NCBI RefSeq assembly: GCF_004684095.1 | Contig: NZ_SRII01000011.1 | Location: 148,664 to 212,663 of the forward strand | DNA from: Hymenobacter sp. UV11 | Lineage (GTDB): Bacteria > Bacteroidota > Bacteroidia > Cytophagales > Hymenobacteraceae | Length of the DNA stretch: 64,000 nt | Direction of reading: 5' to 3' | Shown: positions 47,637 to 55,068 of the stretch, in pieces | Numbering within the stretch: the first letter of the stretch is position 1 | Layout of the letters: each line of letters opens with the position of its first letter | Notes under the pieces: generated by a model | The model's database searches: none | Seen by the model: only the letters and a program-made list of their open reading frames with translations | Told to the model about the DNA's origin: nothing | Made by a program: the position numbers and the translations under genes

Positions 47637-47933
47637 TTAGCAGCAGCACCCGCCGCCTTTACTCCGGGGTGCTTTGGCCGGGGCCTCACCCTGGTCGTGC
47701 AGCGTGTAGCCCGCCTGGGCCACGGCTTCTTTAAGGTCCGCCGGACGAGCCACGGTCGGGTCATACGTAACGGTAGCCGACGCGGACCCCGCCTCAACCG
47801 TGGCACTGCTCACGCCGTCCACGGCGCTCAGGGCGCGCTGGACCGTTCCAGCGCAGGACCCACAGGTCATACCTTCAACAGCAAAGGTTTCCCGCACAAC
47901 TGAGTCGGGATTCTTGAGGCGGACAGTTTCCAT
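47637..47933 (-). CDS. HMA metallochaperone with C-terminal Cys cluster
   Basis: The 98-residue protein has one HMA domain: VEGMTCGSCAGTVQRALSAV, then VTYDPTVARPADLKEAVAQA. The motif GMTCGSC is the canonical soft-metal site. The tail SKGGGCCC adds three Cys at the extreme end, which HMA chaperones normally lack. No signal peptide, so a CopZ- or MerP-like cytosolic carrier is most likely. The additional Cys could give a second binding site or help transfer to the Csp proteins (inference). Confidence 0.85.
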   Translation of the reverse strand: METVRLKNPDSVVRETFAVEGMTCGSCAGTVQRALSAVDGVSSATVEAGSASATVTYDPTVARPADLKEAVAQAGYTLHDQGEAPAKAPRSKGGGCCC

Positions 47934-48023
47934 AACAAAAAATTAGAGGTTTGAAAAAGTGGTTCATATGGTCCCAGGTGGCGGGACAGAACGGGCAACA
48001 TAAACGGCCTGGGGCATTGATTC

Positions 48024-48152
48024 TTAGTTGCGAAGCCGTTTAAATAGCCAAAAAATCCCTGCTAGCAGCAGCATAAAGCCCAGTACCATCCCCCGCATCA
48101 TGCCGATGCCCATGCGGCCGCAACAGCCGTCCATGTTCATTCCACGCATCAT
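48024..48152 (-). CDS. Small Met/Cys membrane protein (42 aa)
   Basis: A short ORF from ATG 48152: it begins MMRGMNMDGCCGRMGIGM and continues with one hydrophobic helix (MVLGFMLLLAGIFWLF) and a basic end KRLRN. Nine Met and a CC pair in 42 residues suggest Cu(I) binding next to the membrane. The build (Cys pair, one helix) recalls the 43-residue ORF at 666. It follows a candidate operator by about 180 bp and is 90 bp ahead of the HMA gene on the same strand. Confidence 0.55.
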   Translation of the reverse strand: MMRGMNMDGCCGRMGIGMMRGMVLGFMLLLAGIFWLFKRLRN

Positions 48153-48334
48153 CGCATTGGGATTGGGAGGAAAGCTGCGCAAAGGCCGCTGACCCGGTTC
48201 TGTTATACCACATGCCTTGGTATGGCGTTAAAACCAGCATGGCCGCGCATTTTTCAGGGTAGTTGGGCTGGTCGGTGAAGAGTAGGGTTGCCTCGCAACA
48301 CCCACTCTTATAGCCATTCCTTGACAGGTAGGTT

Positions 48335-48365
48335 TGTTATAATTCCGCTTGGAAGTTATAAGATT
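48335..48365 (-). promoter_or_regulatory. Candidate AraC site before small Met/Cys protein
   Basis: Minus strand: AATCTTATAA, 11 bases, AATTATAACA (period 21 bp). Distance to the start at 48152 is about 180 bp, more than for other copies. The rest of 48153-48581 holds no gene I recognise. Confidence 0.5.
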
Positions 48366-48581
48366 TGCCGGCTCGCTTCGGGCATCGAAACTCCGCCAGG
48401 GATATTTCTCATCAAGCAGATGCCTCTCCAATTGCTTTTCAAAAATCGTTTGTAAAACACTGTTGAGACCAACGCCCGTGGGGACGAGGCCCGCTGAATC
48501 AGGCAGCATACGTCAGCTCCCCTCTTGCTGCTTCACAAGGCCATTTAGCTCCCATTAAGGCAAGGCTGCCGACCTGAAAAA

Positions 48582-49955
48582 CTAGAATACGAACATCAGC
48601 AGGACGGTAACCAGAAAACAAGTAACCACTACCGCTTGCCCGGCCCAGGAAACCGGCCCCATATCCGATGTCTCCCCCGTCCCGCCGAAATACATGGCGG
48701 CGACAACGCGCAGGTACACGGCCAGCGAAAGCACGCTGTTGAGCACGGCGGCCACGGCCAGCCACGTATAGCCAGCGGCCATCGTTGCCTCGAACAGCAG
48801 CAGCTTGCCCGCGAAGCCAGCCAGGGGTGGAATGCCCACCAGCGAAAACAAGAACACGGTCAGCGCCGCGCCGGCAAATACCCGGCGGGTACCGAGCCCA
48901 CGGAAATCGGCCAGAGTTTTGCCGGTGCTCAGCACCACGGCAAAGGCGCCGAGGTTCATGGCGGCGTAGGCGGCGGCGAAGACGATGAGGGCCCGCCGCG
49001 CCCCGGCGCCGGCCGGCAGGCCCACCACGCCTAGCAGGAAGTAGCCCGCTTGCGCGATGGTGGAATAGGCCAGCAGGCGCACCACATTCTGCTGAAGCAG
49101 GGCCAGCAGGTTGCCGAAGGTCATGGAAGCCACGGCCAGCCCCGCCAGCACCAGCGGCCAGGCGACCGGCCCGTTGGCCGGCAGCGAGCGGCCCACCTGC
49201 GCCAGGGCAAAGAATACCCCGATTTTGGGTACTACCGACAGGTAGGCGGCTACCGAAACCGGCGCGCCCTCAAAAGTGTCGGGCGTCCAGAAGTGAAAGG
49301 GAAAGATGGAGGCCGCGTAGCCCAGCCCGGTAATCAGGGCCACGAAGCCGAAGGCCAGCGCCAGCGGGGGTAGGTCGGGCCGGGCCAGGGACGTCAGCAG
49401 CGTGTCGCCGGTGATGCCCACCCAGTAAGTGAGGCCGAAGATGAGAATGGCCGTCGTCACGGTGCCGTAGATGAAGTACTTGAGCGCCCCCTCGGTGCCG
49501 GCCTTGGTCTTGGAGTAGGCCGCCAGGGCAAAGCCACTGAGGCTGTTGATGAGCAGGCCCAGCACCAGAAACATCAGGTCGCCGGTGCCGGCCAGCAGCG
49601 CCGCGCCCAGCGTGCCGAAGCACAGCAGGCTGTAGACAGTGCCCTCGCGGGGGGTGCCGCGCAGCTCCTGGCGGGCCAGCAGGCAGCACAGCCCCGCCGC
49701 CGGCGCCAGAATAAGCACGCTCCAGTGGCTGAGCGCATCCACCCGGAAGGTGCCGGAGAAAGCCGTGGTATCCGCGCCCAGCTGCCGGAGCGCGGCGGCC
49801 CCGGCCGCGCCCAGCCCGCCCAGCGTCCAAGCCAAGCCCAACCGGCGGCGGCGCAGCATCTCCGCCACCAGCGCCCCGACGGCCGTCAGCAGCAGCACAA
49901 TCTGCGGCAACACCAGCAGCAGGTCGCGCTTCATGTCCATGCCGCCGCTACTCAT
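48582..49955 (-). CDS. nuoN: NuoN-like antiporter-type subunit
   Basis: The protein has 457 residues with about fourteen membrane helices. It is a member of the NuoL/M/N family (GALKYFIYGTVTTAILIFGL; LLAYSTIAQAGYFLLGVVGL; GIPPLAGFAGKLLLFEATM). The conserved Lys in the broken helices and the YSTIAQ-GY block fit NuoN better than NuoM. It overlaps the preceding NuoM-like gene by 8 bp and is the last gene of the operon. In Complex I this subunit forms one of the proton channels; here the electron-transfer arm is missing. Confidence 0.85.
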   Translation of the reverse strand: MSSGGMDMKRDLLLVLPQIVLLLTAVGALVAEMLRRRRLGLAWTLGGLGAAGAAALRQLGADTTAFSGTFRVDALSHWSVLILAPAAGLCCLLARQELRGTPREGTVYSLLCFGTLGAALLAGTGDLMFLVLGLLINSLSGFALAAYSKTKAGTEGALKYFIYGTVTTAILIFGLTYWVGITGDTLLTSLARPDLPPLALAFGFVALITGLGYAASIFPFHFWTPDTFEGAPVSVAAYLSVVPKIGVFFALAQVGRSLPANGPVAWPLVLAGLAVASMTFGNLLALLQQNVVRLLAYSTIAQAGYFLLGVVGLPAGAGARRALIVFAAAYAAMNLGAFAVVLSTGKTLADFRGLGTRRVFAGAALTVFLFSLVGIPPLAGFAGKLLLFEATMAAGYTWLAVAAVLNSVLSLAVYLRVVAAMYFGGTGETSDMGPVSWAGQAVVVTCFLVTVLLMFVF

Positions 49956-51426
49956 GGCCCGCCATGATGAGGCGCTGGGTGGCGTGAATCAGGCCCAGCA
50001 GGAACTCGGGGTAGAGGCCGATGAGCACGATGAGGGCCACCAGCGGCCCGATGGCCCACAGTTCGCGCGCGCCCAAATCACCCAGCGGACTCAGCACCGC
50101 GGGCTGCTCGCCCAGAAACACCCGCTGGATGGCCCGCAGGTAGAGCGCCGTGGTGATGATGAGGCCCACGAGCAGCAAGGCCGTGGCCACCGGCGCCACC
50201 TGGTAGCCGCCCAGGAAAATCTGAAACTCGGCCGGGAAGTGGGCCAGGGCGGGCAGGCCCAGCGAGGCGAAGCTGGCCAGGATGAACAGTCCGCTCAGCA
50301 CGGGGTAGGCCGGGGCCAGGCCGCCGAGCTGGCCCATGTCGCGGGTGTGGGTGCGGTCCTGCAGCGCCCCAATCAGCAGGAACAAGCCGCCGGTCACGAT
50401 GCCGTGGCTGACCATCTGCAAGACGGCCCCGTCGAGGCCGAAGGGGCCGCCGGCCGGGCGCAGGGCCGCCGCCGCTACCCCGAACACCACGTAGCCCATG
50501 TGGTTGACGCTGGTGTAGGCCACCATGCGCTTGATGTCGGTCTGGCCCAGGGCCGCGAAGGCCCCATAAATGGCCGAAAATACGGCCAGCCCCAGCACGT
50601 AGGGGGCCAGCTGCCGGAAGGCGTCGGGCGTCATTTGCAGGCCGAAGCGGATGAAGCCGTAGCCGCCCAGCTTCAGCAGCACCCCGGCCAGAATGGCGCT
50701 GCCGGCGGCCGGGGCGGCGGTGTGGGCCGTGGGCAGCCAGGTATGAAACGGGAACAGCGGCGTCTTGATGGCGAAGGCCAGCGCCAGCGCCCCGAACGTA
50801 AGAAGTGCCGCCGTGCCGCCCAGGGGCGGGTGGGCCAGCAGCGCCCGCATGTCGAAGGTGTGCGGGGCGGCCCCGAGGTAGAGCGCCAGGATGGCCAGCA
50901 GCAGAAACAGGCTCCCCACCAGCGTGTAGATAAAGAACGTGAGAGCGGCCTGCTTAGGGTTGTCGTGGCCCCAGCCGGCGATGATGAAGTACATCCCGAC
51001 CAGCGTTACCTCAAAAAAGACGTAGAACAGCAGCAGGTCCAGGGCCAGGAAGGCCCCCAGGCAGGCGGTTTCCAGCAGCAGCATGAGCGCCACGAAGCTG
51101 GCCGGCTGCTCGCTGGTGTTGGCCGAGTAAATGAGGGTCGCCAGAAACAGCACGGCCGTGAGCAGCACCAGCGGCAGGCTCACCCCGTCCACCCCCAGCC
51201 GGTAGGCCGCGCCGATGGCCGGAATCCAGGGCAGCTCCTCCAACTGGGCAAAACCGCCGGGCACGCCCCGCGCCCACACCAGCCCGGCCGCGAGCAGTGT
51301 CAGGGCGGCCGTACCGATGCCGATGGCGAAGGCCGCACGCCGGCCCCGCGGCCGGAGCAGCAGCAGCAGGGCGGCTCCCAGCAGCGGCAGAAACACAGTC
51401 AGGGACAGGAGTGGAAAAGTATTCAT
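49948..51426 (-). CDS. nuoM: NuoM-like antiporter-type subunit
   Basis: The protein has 492 residues and about fourteen helices. Key blocks: LLLFYVFFEVTLVGMYFIIA with the helix-5 Glu, KTPLFPFHTWLPTAHTAAPA with the lysine loop, and RMVAYTSVNHMGYVVFGVAA. These are NuoM hallmarks, so a proton channel seems intact. It starts 18 bp after the NuoL-like gene. Relatives in normal Complex I have the same length, so no large part is missing. Confidence 0.87.
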   Translation of the reverse strand: MNTFPLLSLTVFLPLLGAALLLLLRPRGRRAAFAIGIGTAALTLLAAGLVWARGVPGGFAQLEELPWIPAIGAAYRLGVDGVSLPLVLLTAVLFLATLIYSANTSEQPASFVALMLLLETACLGAFLALDLLLFYVFFEVTLVGMYFIIAGWGHDNPKQAALTFFIYTLVGSLFLLLAILALYLGAAPHTFDMRALLAHPPLGGTAALLTFGALALAFAIKTPLFPFHTWLPTAHTAAPAAGSAILAGVLLKLGGYGFIRFGLQMTPDAFRQLAPYVLGLAVFSAIYGAFAALGQTDIKRMVAYTSVNHMGYVVFGVAAAALRPAGGPFGLDGAVLQMVSHGIVTGGLFLLIGALQDRTHTRDMGQLGGLAPAYPVLSGLFILASFASLGLPALAHFPAEFQIFLGGYQVAPVATALLLVGLIITTALYLRAIQRVFLGEQPAVLSPLGDLGARELWAIGPLVALIVLIGLYPEFLLGLIHATQRLIMAGHE

Positions 51427-51444
51427 GCGGTCAAATAAAAGCTG

Positions 51445-53328
51445 TTAAAACCAGCGAAAAAGCGAAACAAACAGGGCGGCTACCAGCGCCAGCACGCCCA
51501 GCACCGTCCACAGCAGCTCGCGGTGCACCAGCCCCGACTGCACCGGCCGGCTGAGCTGCCCGGCTCGCCGAAACGCCCCGGCCAAGCCCTGCACCGCGGC
51601 GGCCAGGCCGGCGTCGGCGCGGCGGGTACGGGCGGCCAGGGCCAGGGTGGCGGGCCCTACCCCCGCGGCGGCTTGCCGGAGGCGCGTATCGGCCCGGCGC
51701 CCGCGCCCAGCCAGCGCCAGCACGGCCCCGCCCAGGCCCAGCACTTGCCGGTGCAGGTACTCGTCGAAGCGGCCACACGCGGCGGCCAGCGCCAGCGTGG
51801 GCCGCCCCACCAGCGCCGGGAAGCCGCCGCCGATGGGGTAGTTATCCTGCACGAAGCGGAGCACCGGCGTCCCGACGTCGGCCGCCCGCAGGAACCAGCC
51901 CAGGCCCAGGCCCAGCGCCGCGGCCGTCAGGCCGGTGAGTTGGGCCGCAGGGGCTTCGGGCAGCGCGTAGCCGACGAAGCGCAGCACGTCAGCCAGGAAA
52001 AAGCCGCCCCCGACCACGAACCCCACCAGCCCCAGCAGCCCGGCTCGCATGAGGCCCAGACCCACCGCGTCGGCCGCCGGGCGGGCCGGGCCGCGCCACA
52101 GCAGCCCTAGCGACCGGCCGATGTAGAGGGCCGTGAGCAGCGCCCCCCCTGCGGCCACGCCGAAGTACCACGCCGGATTGCCGGCGCCCAGACCGGCGGC
52201 CAGGATGGCATCCTTCGACCAGTAGCCCACCAGGGGCGGCACCCCCGCCAGCGCCAGGCCCGCCAGCGCCCAGCCGGCCAGCGCCACCGGAGCCGTGCGC
52301 CCGCTGCCGCTGATGCGGGCGAAGAGCGTGCTCTCATTCTGATGCTGAAACAGGCCCGCGCTCAGAAACAGGCCGCTTTTCATAAAGGCGTGCGCGACCA
52401 GATGACTCACGGCCGCGCCTGGAAAGCCCGCCGCCAGGGCCACCAGCATGAAGCCCAGCTGGCTGGACGTGGAGGCCGCCAGCAGCTGCTTGATGTCGTT
52501 GCTGCACAAGGCGGTAAAGCCGGTCAGCACGATAGTCGCGCCGCCAACCGCGCCGATGTAAGGCAGGCTGGCCGGGGGCAGCAGCGGGTAGGCGCGTAGC
52601 AGCAGCACGACCCCGGCTGCCACCATCGTGGCCGAGTGCAGCAGGGCCGACACCGGCGTGGGCCCGGCCATCGCCCCCGCCAGCCAGCTCTGAAAGGGCA
52701 CCTGCGCCGACTTGCCCATCACGGCCAGCAGCAGCGCCAGCGCCCCCACCAGCGGAATGGCCGGGCCCGGTTCGGCTTGCATGAGTGAGGTGCCGGACTG
52801 CAGCAGGATGATGACAATGCCCAGGTAAAGACCTAAATCGGTGAAGCGGGTGAGCAGAAAGGCGTTGACGGCCCCCTGCCGGGCCTTTTCCTCCCAGTGC
52901 CAGGTGGCAATCAGCAGGAAGGAGGCCAGGCCCATCAGCTCCCAGCCCGTCACGAACAGCAGCCAATCGGCCGAGAGCACCAGCAGCTGCATGGCCGCCA
53001 CGAACAGCGACATGCTGGCCCAGAACCAGACCTTGCCCCGCTCGTGCGCCATGTAGCCGCGGGCGTAAACGAAAATCAGCAGCGCCACCACGGCGACGAT
53101 TACGGCTAGCAGGGCTGTGAAAGGCGTGGCTCCCAAGCCGTAAGGCAAGCCCGGCAGCCCAGGCCAGGTGAAGCGCACCACCGGGTGGTGGCGCACTTGC
53201 CAGAGCAGCCCCGCGGCCCCCACCAGGGCACCCAGGCTGCCGGCCAGACCGAGCGCGGCCGGCCAGCGGCGCAGGACGATAATGAGCAGGGCGGCCAGCA
53301 GGGGCGCAAGGAGCAGTAGGGCAATCAT
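51445..53328 (-). CDS. nuoL: NuoL-like antiporter-type subunit
   Basis: The protein has 627 residues. Blocks: FVTGWELMGLASFLLIATWH with the helix-5 Glu, MAGPTPVSALLHSATMVAAG, STSSQLGFMLVALAAGFPGA and HLVAHAFMKSGLFLSAG. The C-terminal 150 residues contain two near-repeats (LALAGRGRRADTRLRQAAAG and LALAARTRRADAGLAAAVQG) before the last membrane helix and so differ from the long lateral helix of E. coli NuoL. It overlaps the NuoK-like gene by 4 bp. Confidence 0.85.
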   Translation of the reverse strand: MIALLLLAPLLAALLIIVLRRWPAALGLAGSLGALVGAAGLLWQVRHHPVVRFTWPGLPGLPYGLGATPFTALLAVIVAVVALLIFVYARGYMAHERGKVWFWASMSLFVAAMQLLVLSADWLLFVTGWELMGLASFLLIATWHWEEKARQGAVNAFLLTRFTDLGLYLGIVIILLQSGTSLMQAEPGPAIPLVGALALLLAVMGKSAQVPFQSWLAGAMAGPTPVSALLHSATMVAAGVVLLLRAYPLLPPASLPYIGAVGGATIVLTGFTALCSNDIKQLLAASTSSQLGFMLVALAAGFPGAAVSHLVAHAFMKSGLFLSAGLFQHQNESTLFARISGSGRTAPVALAGWALAGLALAGVPPLVGYWSKDAILAAGLGAGNPAWYFGVAAGGALLTALYIGRSLGLLWRGPARPAADAVGLGLMRAGLLGLVGFVVGGGFFLADVLRFVGYALPEAPAAQLTGLTAAALGLGLGWFLRAADVGTPVLRFVQDNYPIGGGFPALVGRPTLALAAACGRFDEYLHRQVLGLGGAVLALAGRGRRADTRLRQAAAGVGPATLALAARTRRADAGLAAAVQGLAGAFRRAGQLSRPVQSGLVHRELLWTVLGVLALVAALFVSLFRWF

Positions 53329-53636
53329 GCGTTTTCCTTTAAATCAGCGGCCTCTTCGACTTCTACCGAGCCCCGGCTGCGGAAGCGTTGGGTGGCCAGG
53401 GCAAAGCCTACGGCCGCCTCCAGGGCCATCACGGTCATTACTACCAGCACGAATAGCTGCAGGGCGTAGGTGTGGGGGTGCAGCAGCCGCCAGAACGCCA
53501 CCAGGTTGAGCATGGCCGCGGCCAGCATCAGCTCCACGCCCATCATAATCATCACCAGATTGGTCTGGCTGATGACGCCGTAGAGGCCAATGCCGAACAG
53601 CACGGCGGCGATACTCAGGCAAATCGTAAGGGCCAT
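53325..53636 (-). CDS. nuoK: NuoK-like subunit
   Basis: The 103-residue protein has three helices. Both membrane Glu residues of NuoK are kept: MMGVELMLAAAMLNLVAFWR and VVMTVMALEAAVGFALATQR. The C-terminus is longer and acidic (SVEVEEAADLKENA). It starts 8 bp after the NuoJ-like gene and overlaps the next gene by 4 bp. The kept Glu residues argue that proton transfer between the membrane channels is still possible. Confidence 0.88.
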   Translation of the reverse strand: MALTICLSIAAVLFGIGLYGVISQTNLVMIMMGVELMLAAAMLNLVAFWRLLHPHTYALQLFVLVVMTVMALEAAVGFALATQRFRSRGSVEVEEAADLKENA

Positions 53637-53644
53637 AGGGTGAA

Positions 53645-54160
53645 TTAATCGGGTTGTTGGGGGTAGGCCAGCGCCGTGGCGACGGCGGCAATCATGGCGA
53701 CCAGAATGCTGGTGCCGGCCGTCTCAAAAATCATCATCGAGCGGGTCATCAGCTCGATGCCCAGGTCGTGGTTCTGCTGCGTAGCCGAGGGAGCCAGCGC
53801 CTGCGCGGGCGGCCAGGGCGTGAGCAGGGCCAGGGCCAGCACCAGCACCCCGGCGCCGATGCCCACGGCGGCGGCCGGCCGCTGCTGGTGGGTCATATTC
53901 ATGCTGCTCATACCGCCGGGGTCCATCATGTACATCATCATGAAAAAGGCCATGATGCTCATCTCGCCGGCCATCATCATGATTTGCAGCACGCCCAGAA
54001 ACTCGGCGTCCAGGGCCAGGAACATGCCGCCCAGCGCCACCATCGCGGCCAGCAGCGACAGGGCCGAGCGCACCATCGACTTGGTGCGGAACACCCGCCA
54101 GCCGAACCAGATGGCGGCCAGGCCGAATACCCCCAGGAAAAGCAGTTGCAGCGGCGTCAT
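53645..54160 (-). CDS. nuoJ: NuoJ-like subunit with Met-rich loop
   Basis: The start at 54160 (MTPLQLLFLGVFGL) gives 171 residues and five helices; it overlaps the NuoH-like gene by 4 bp. The third helix and loop read EFLGVLQIMMMAGEMSIMAF, then FMMMYMMDPGGMSSMNMTHQ. NuoJ normally has a VYVGAxxxLFLFVxM helix here; this protein has about twelve Met in 35 residues, ending with MNMTHQ in a loop that would face the periplasm. It looks like a NuoJ that has gained copper ligands (inference). Confidence 0.8.
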   Translation of the reverse strand: MTPLQLLFLGVFGLAAIWFGWRVFRTKSMVRSALSLLAAMVALGGMFLALDAEFLGVLQIMMMAGEMSIMAFFMMMYMMDPGGMSSMNMTHQQRPAAAVGIGAGVLVLALALLTPWPPAQALAPSATQQNHDLGIELMTRSMMIFETAGTSILVAMIAAVATALAYPQQPD

Positions 54161-55059
54161 AGCAGGAGCAGAATACCAACCCACAGAATATTGACCAGCG
54201 CCGCCGGCGTGGCGTACTTCCAGCTCCACTCCAGCATCTGGTCGTAGCGCAGGCGCGGCAGGTAGCGGCCCACCCCGAAGAAGGAGGCTGCCACCAGCAG
54301 CGTTTTGAGGAACGTCCAGGCGAAGCCGGGCAGCCAAGGCCCCTGCCAGCCGCCCAGGAAAAACACGGTTACGGTCAGCGCCAGCGTCATAATCAGCAGC
54401 AGCCGGCCCAGGCGGAACAGCAGCAGCCGGGCCCCGGTGAACTCGGCCCACACGCCCCCGGCCAGCTCACCCGCCGCCACCGGAAAGTCGAAGGGTGGCA
54501 GAAAGGCCAGCGCCAGCGCCGCCAGGTAGAACAGCCCGAAGCCGATGGGCTGGTAGACGATATTCCACAGTTCCAGTTGGGAGGTAACGATGCGGGCCGG
54601 CAGCATGGACTCGGCCCGCATCACGGTGGCGGTCAGGGCCATGACCAGCGGCATGGAGTAGGCAATGAGCTGCCCCAGGAAGCGCCAGCCGCCCAGCATG
54701 GCGTACACCCCGTTCACGGCCCAGCCGCCCATCAGCATCGCCACCATCACGTAGGCGAAGGCGGCATTCACAAACAGTGCCCCCGTGGCCAGGCCCAGCA
54801 AGGGCGCATCGGCCGACCAGGGCAGCACCGCGGCGGCCAGCGCGGCCGCGGCCAGGAAAAGCACCGGCGCGGTTTCGTAGAGGACGGTATCCGACTGGCG
54901 GGGGCGGATTTCTTCCTTCAGCAGCAGGTGCAAGACCAGGCGCGCCGGCCGGCCCCAGGCCAGCTGCCCAGCCACCGACCAGTATTCGAGCACCGCCAGC
55001 GCGTACACGCCGCCGCCAAATAGCAGCAGCACAACCAGCAGGGTAAGCGGATTTTCCAT
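54157..55059 (-). CDS. nuoH: NuoH-like subunit, diverged
   Basis: The 300-residue protein has eight membrane helices in NuoH order. The loop between helices 5 and 6, which in Complex I reads D-PE-E-EL-GY-EYSG and lines the quinone chamber, is FDFPVAAGELAGGVWAEFTG here: the central acidic residues are lost. RLVLHLLLKEEIRPRQSDTV in the first loop is still like NuoH. It lies 9 bp after the fusion gene. It keeps the fold but probably not the quinone chemistry. Confidence 0.8.
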   Translation of the reverse strand: MENPLTLLVVLLLFGGGVYALAVLEYWSVAGQLAWGRPARLVLHLLLKEEIRPRQSDTVLYETAPVLFLAAAALAAAVLPWSADAPLLGLATGALFVNAAFAYVMVAMLMGGWAVNGVYAMLGGWRFLGQLIAYSMPLVMALTATVMRAESMLPARIVTSQLELWNIVYQPIGFGLFYLAALALAFLPPFDFPVAAGELAGGVWAEFTGARLLLFRLGRLLLIMTLALTVTVFFLGGWQGPWLPGFAWTFLKTLLVAASFFGVGRYLPRLRYDQMLEWSWKYATPAALVNILWVGILLLL

Positions 55060-55068
55060 AAGGGGGAG

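Noticed and set aside
49639..51438. A 599-codon plus-strand frame opposite the nuoM- and nuoN-like genes
   Set aside because: It is Gln/Gly/Arg-rich antisense of two well-recognised membrane proteins.
48582..54160. Mrp-type Na+/H+ antiporter operon
   Set aside because: The A-, H-, J- and K-type genes and the NuoD-like domain are in Complex I order; Mrp-specific subunits (MrpE, F and G) are not seen.
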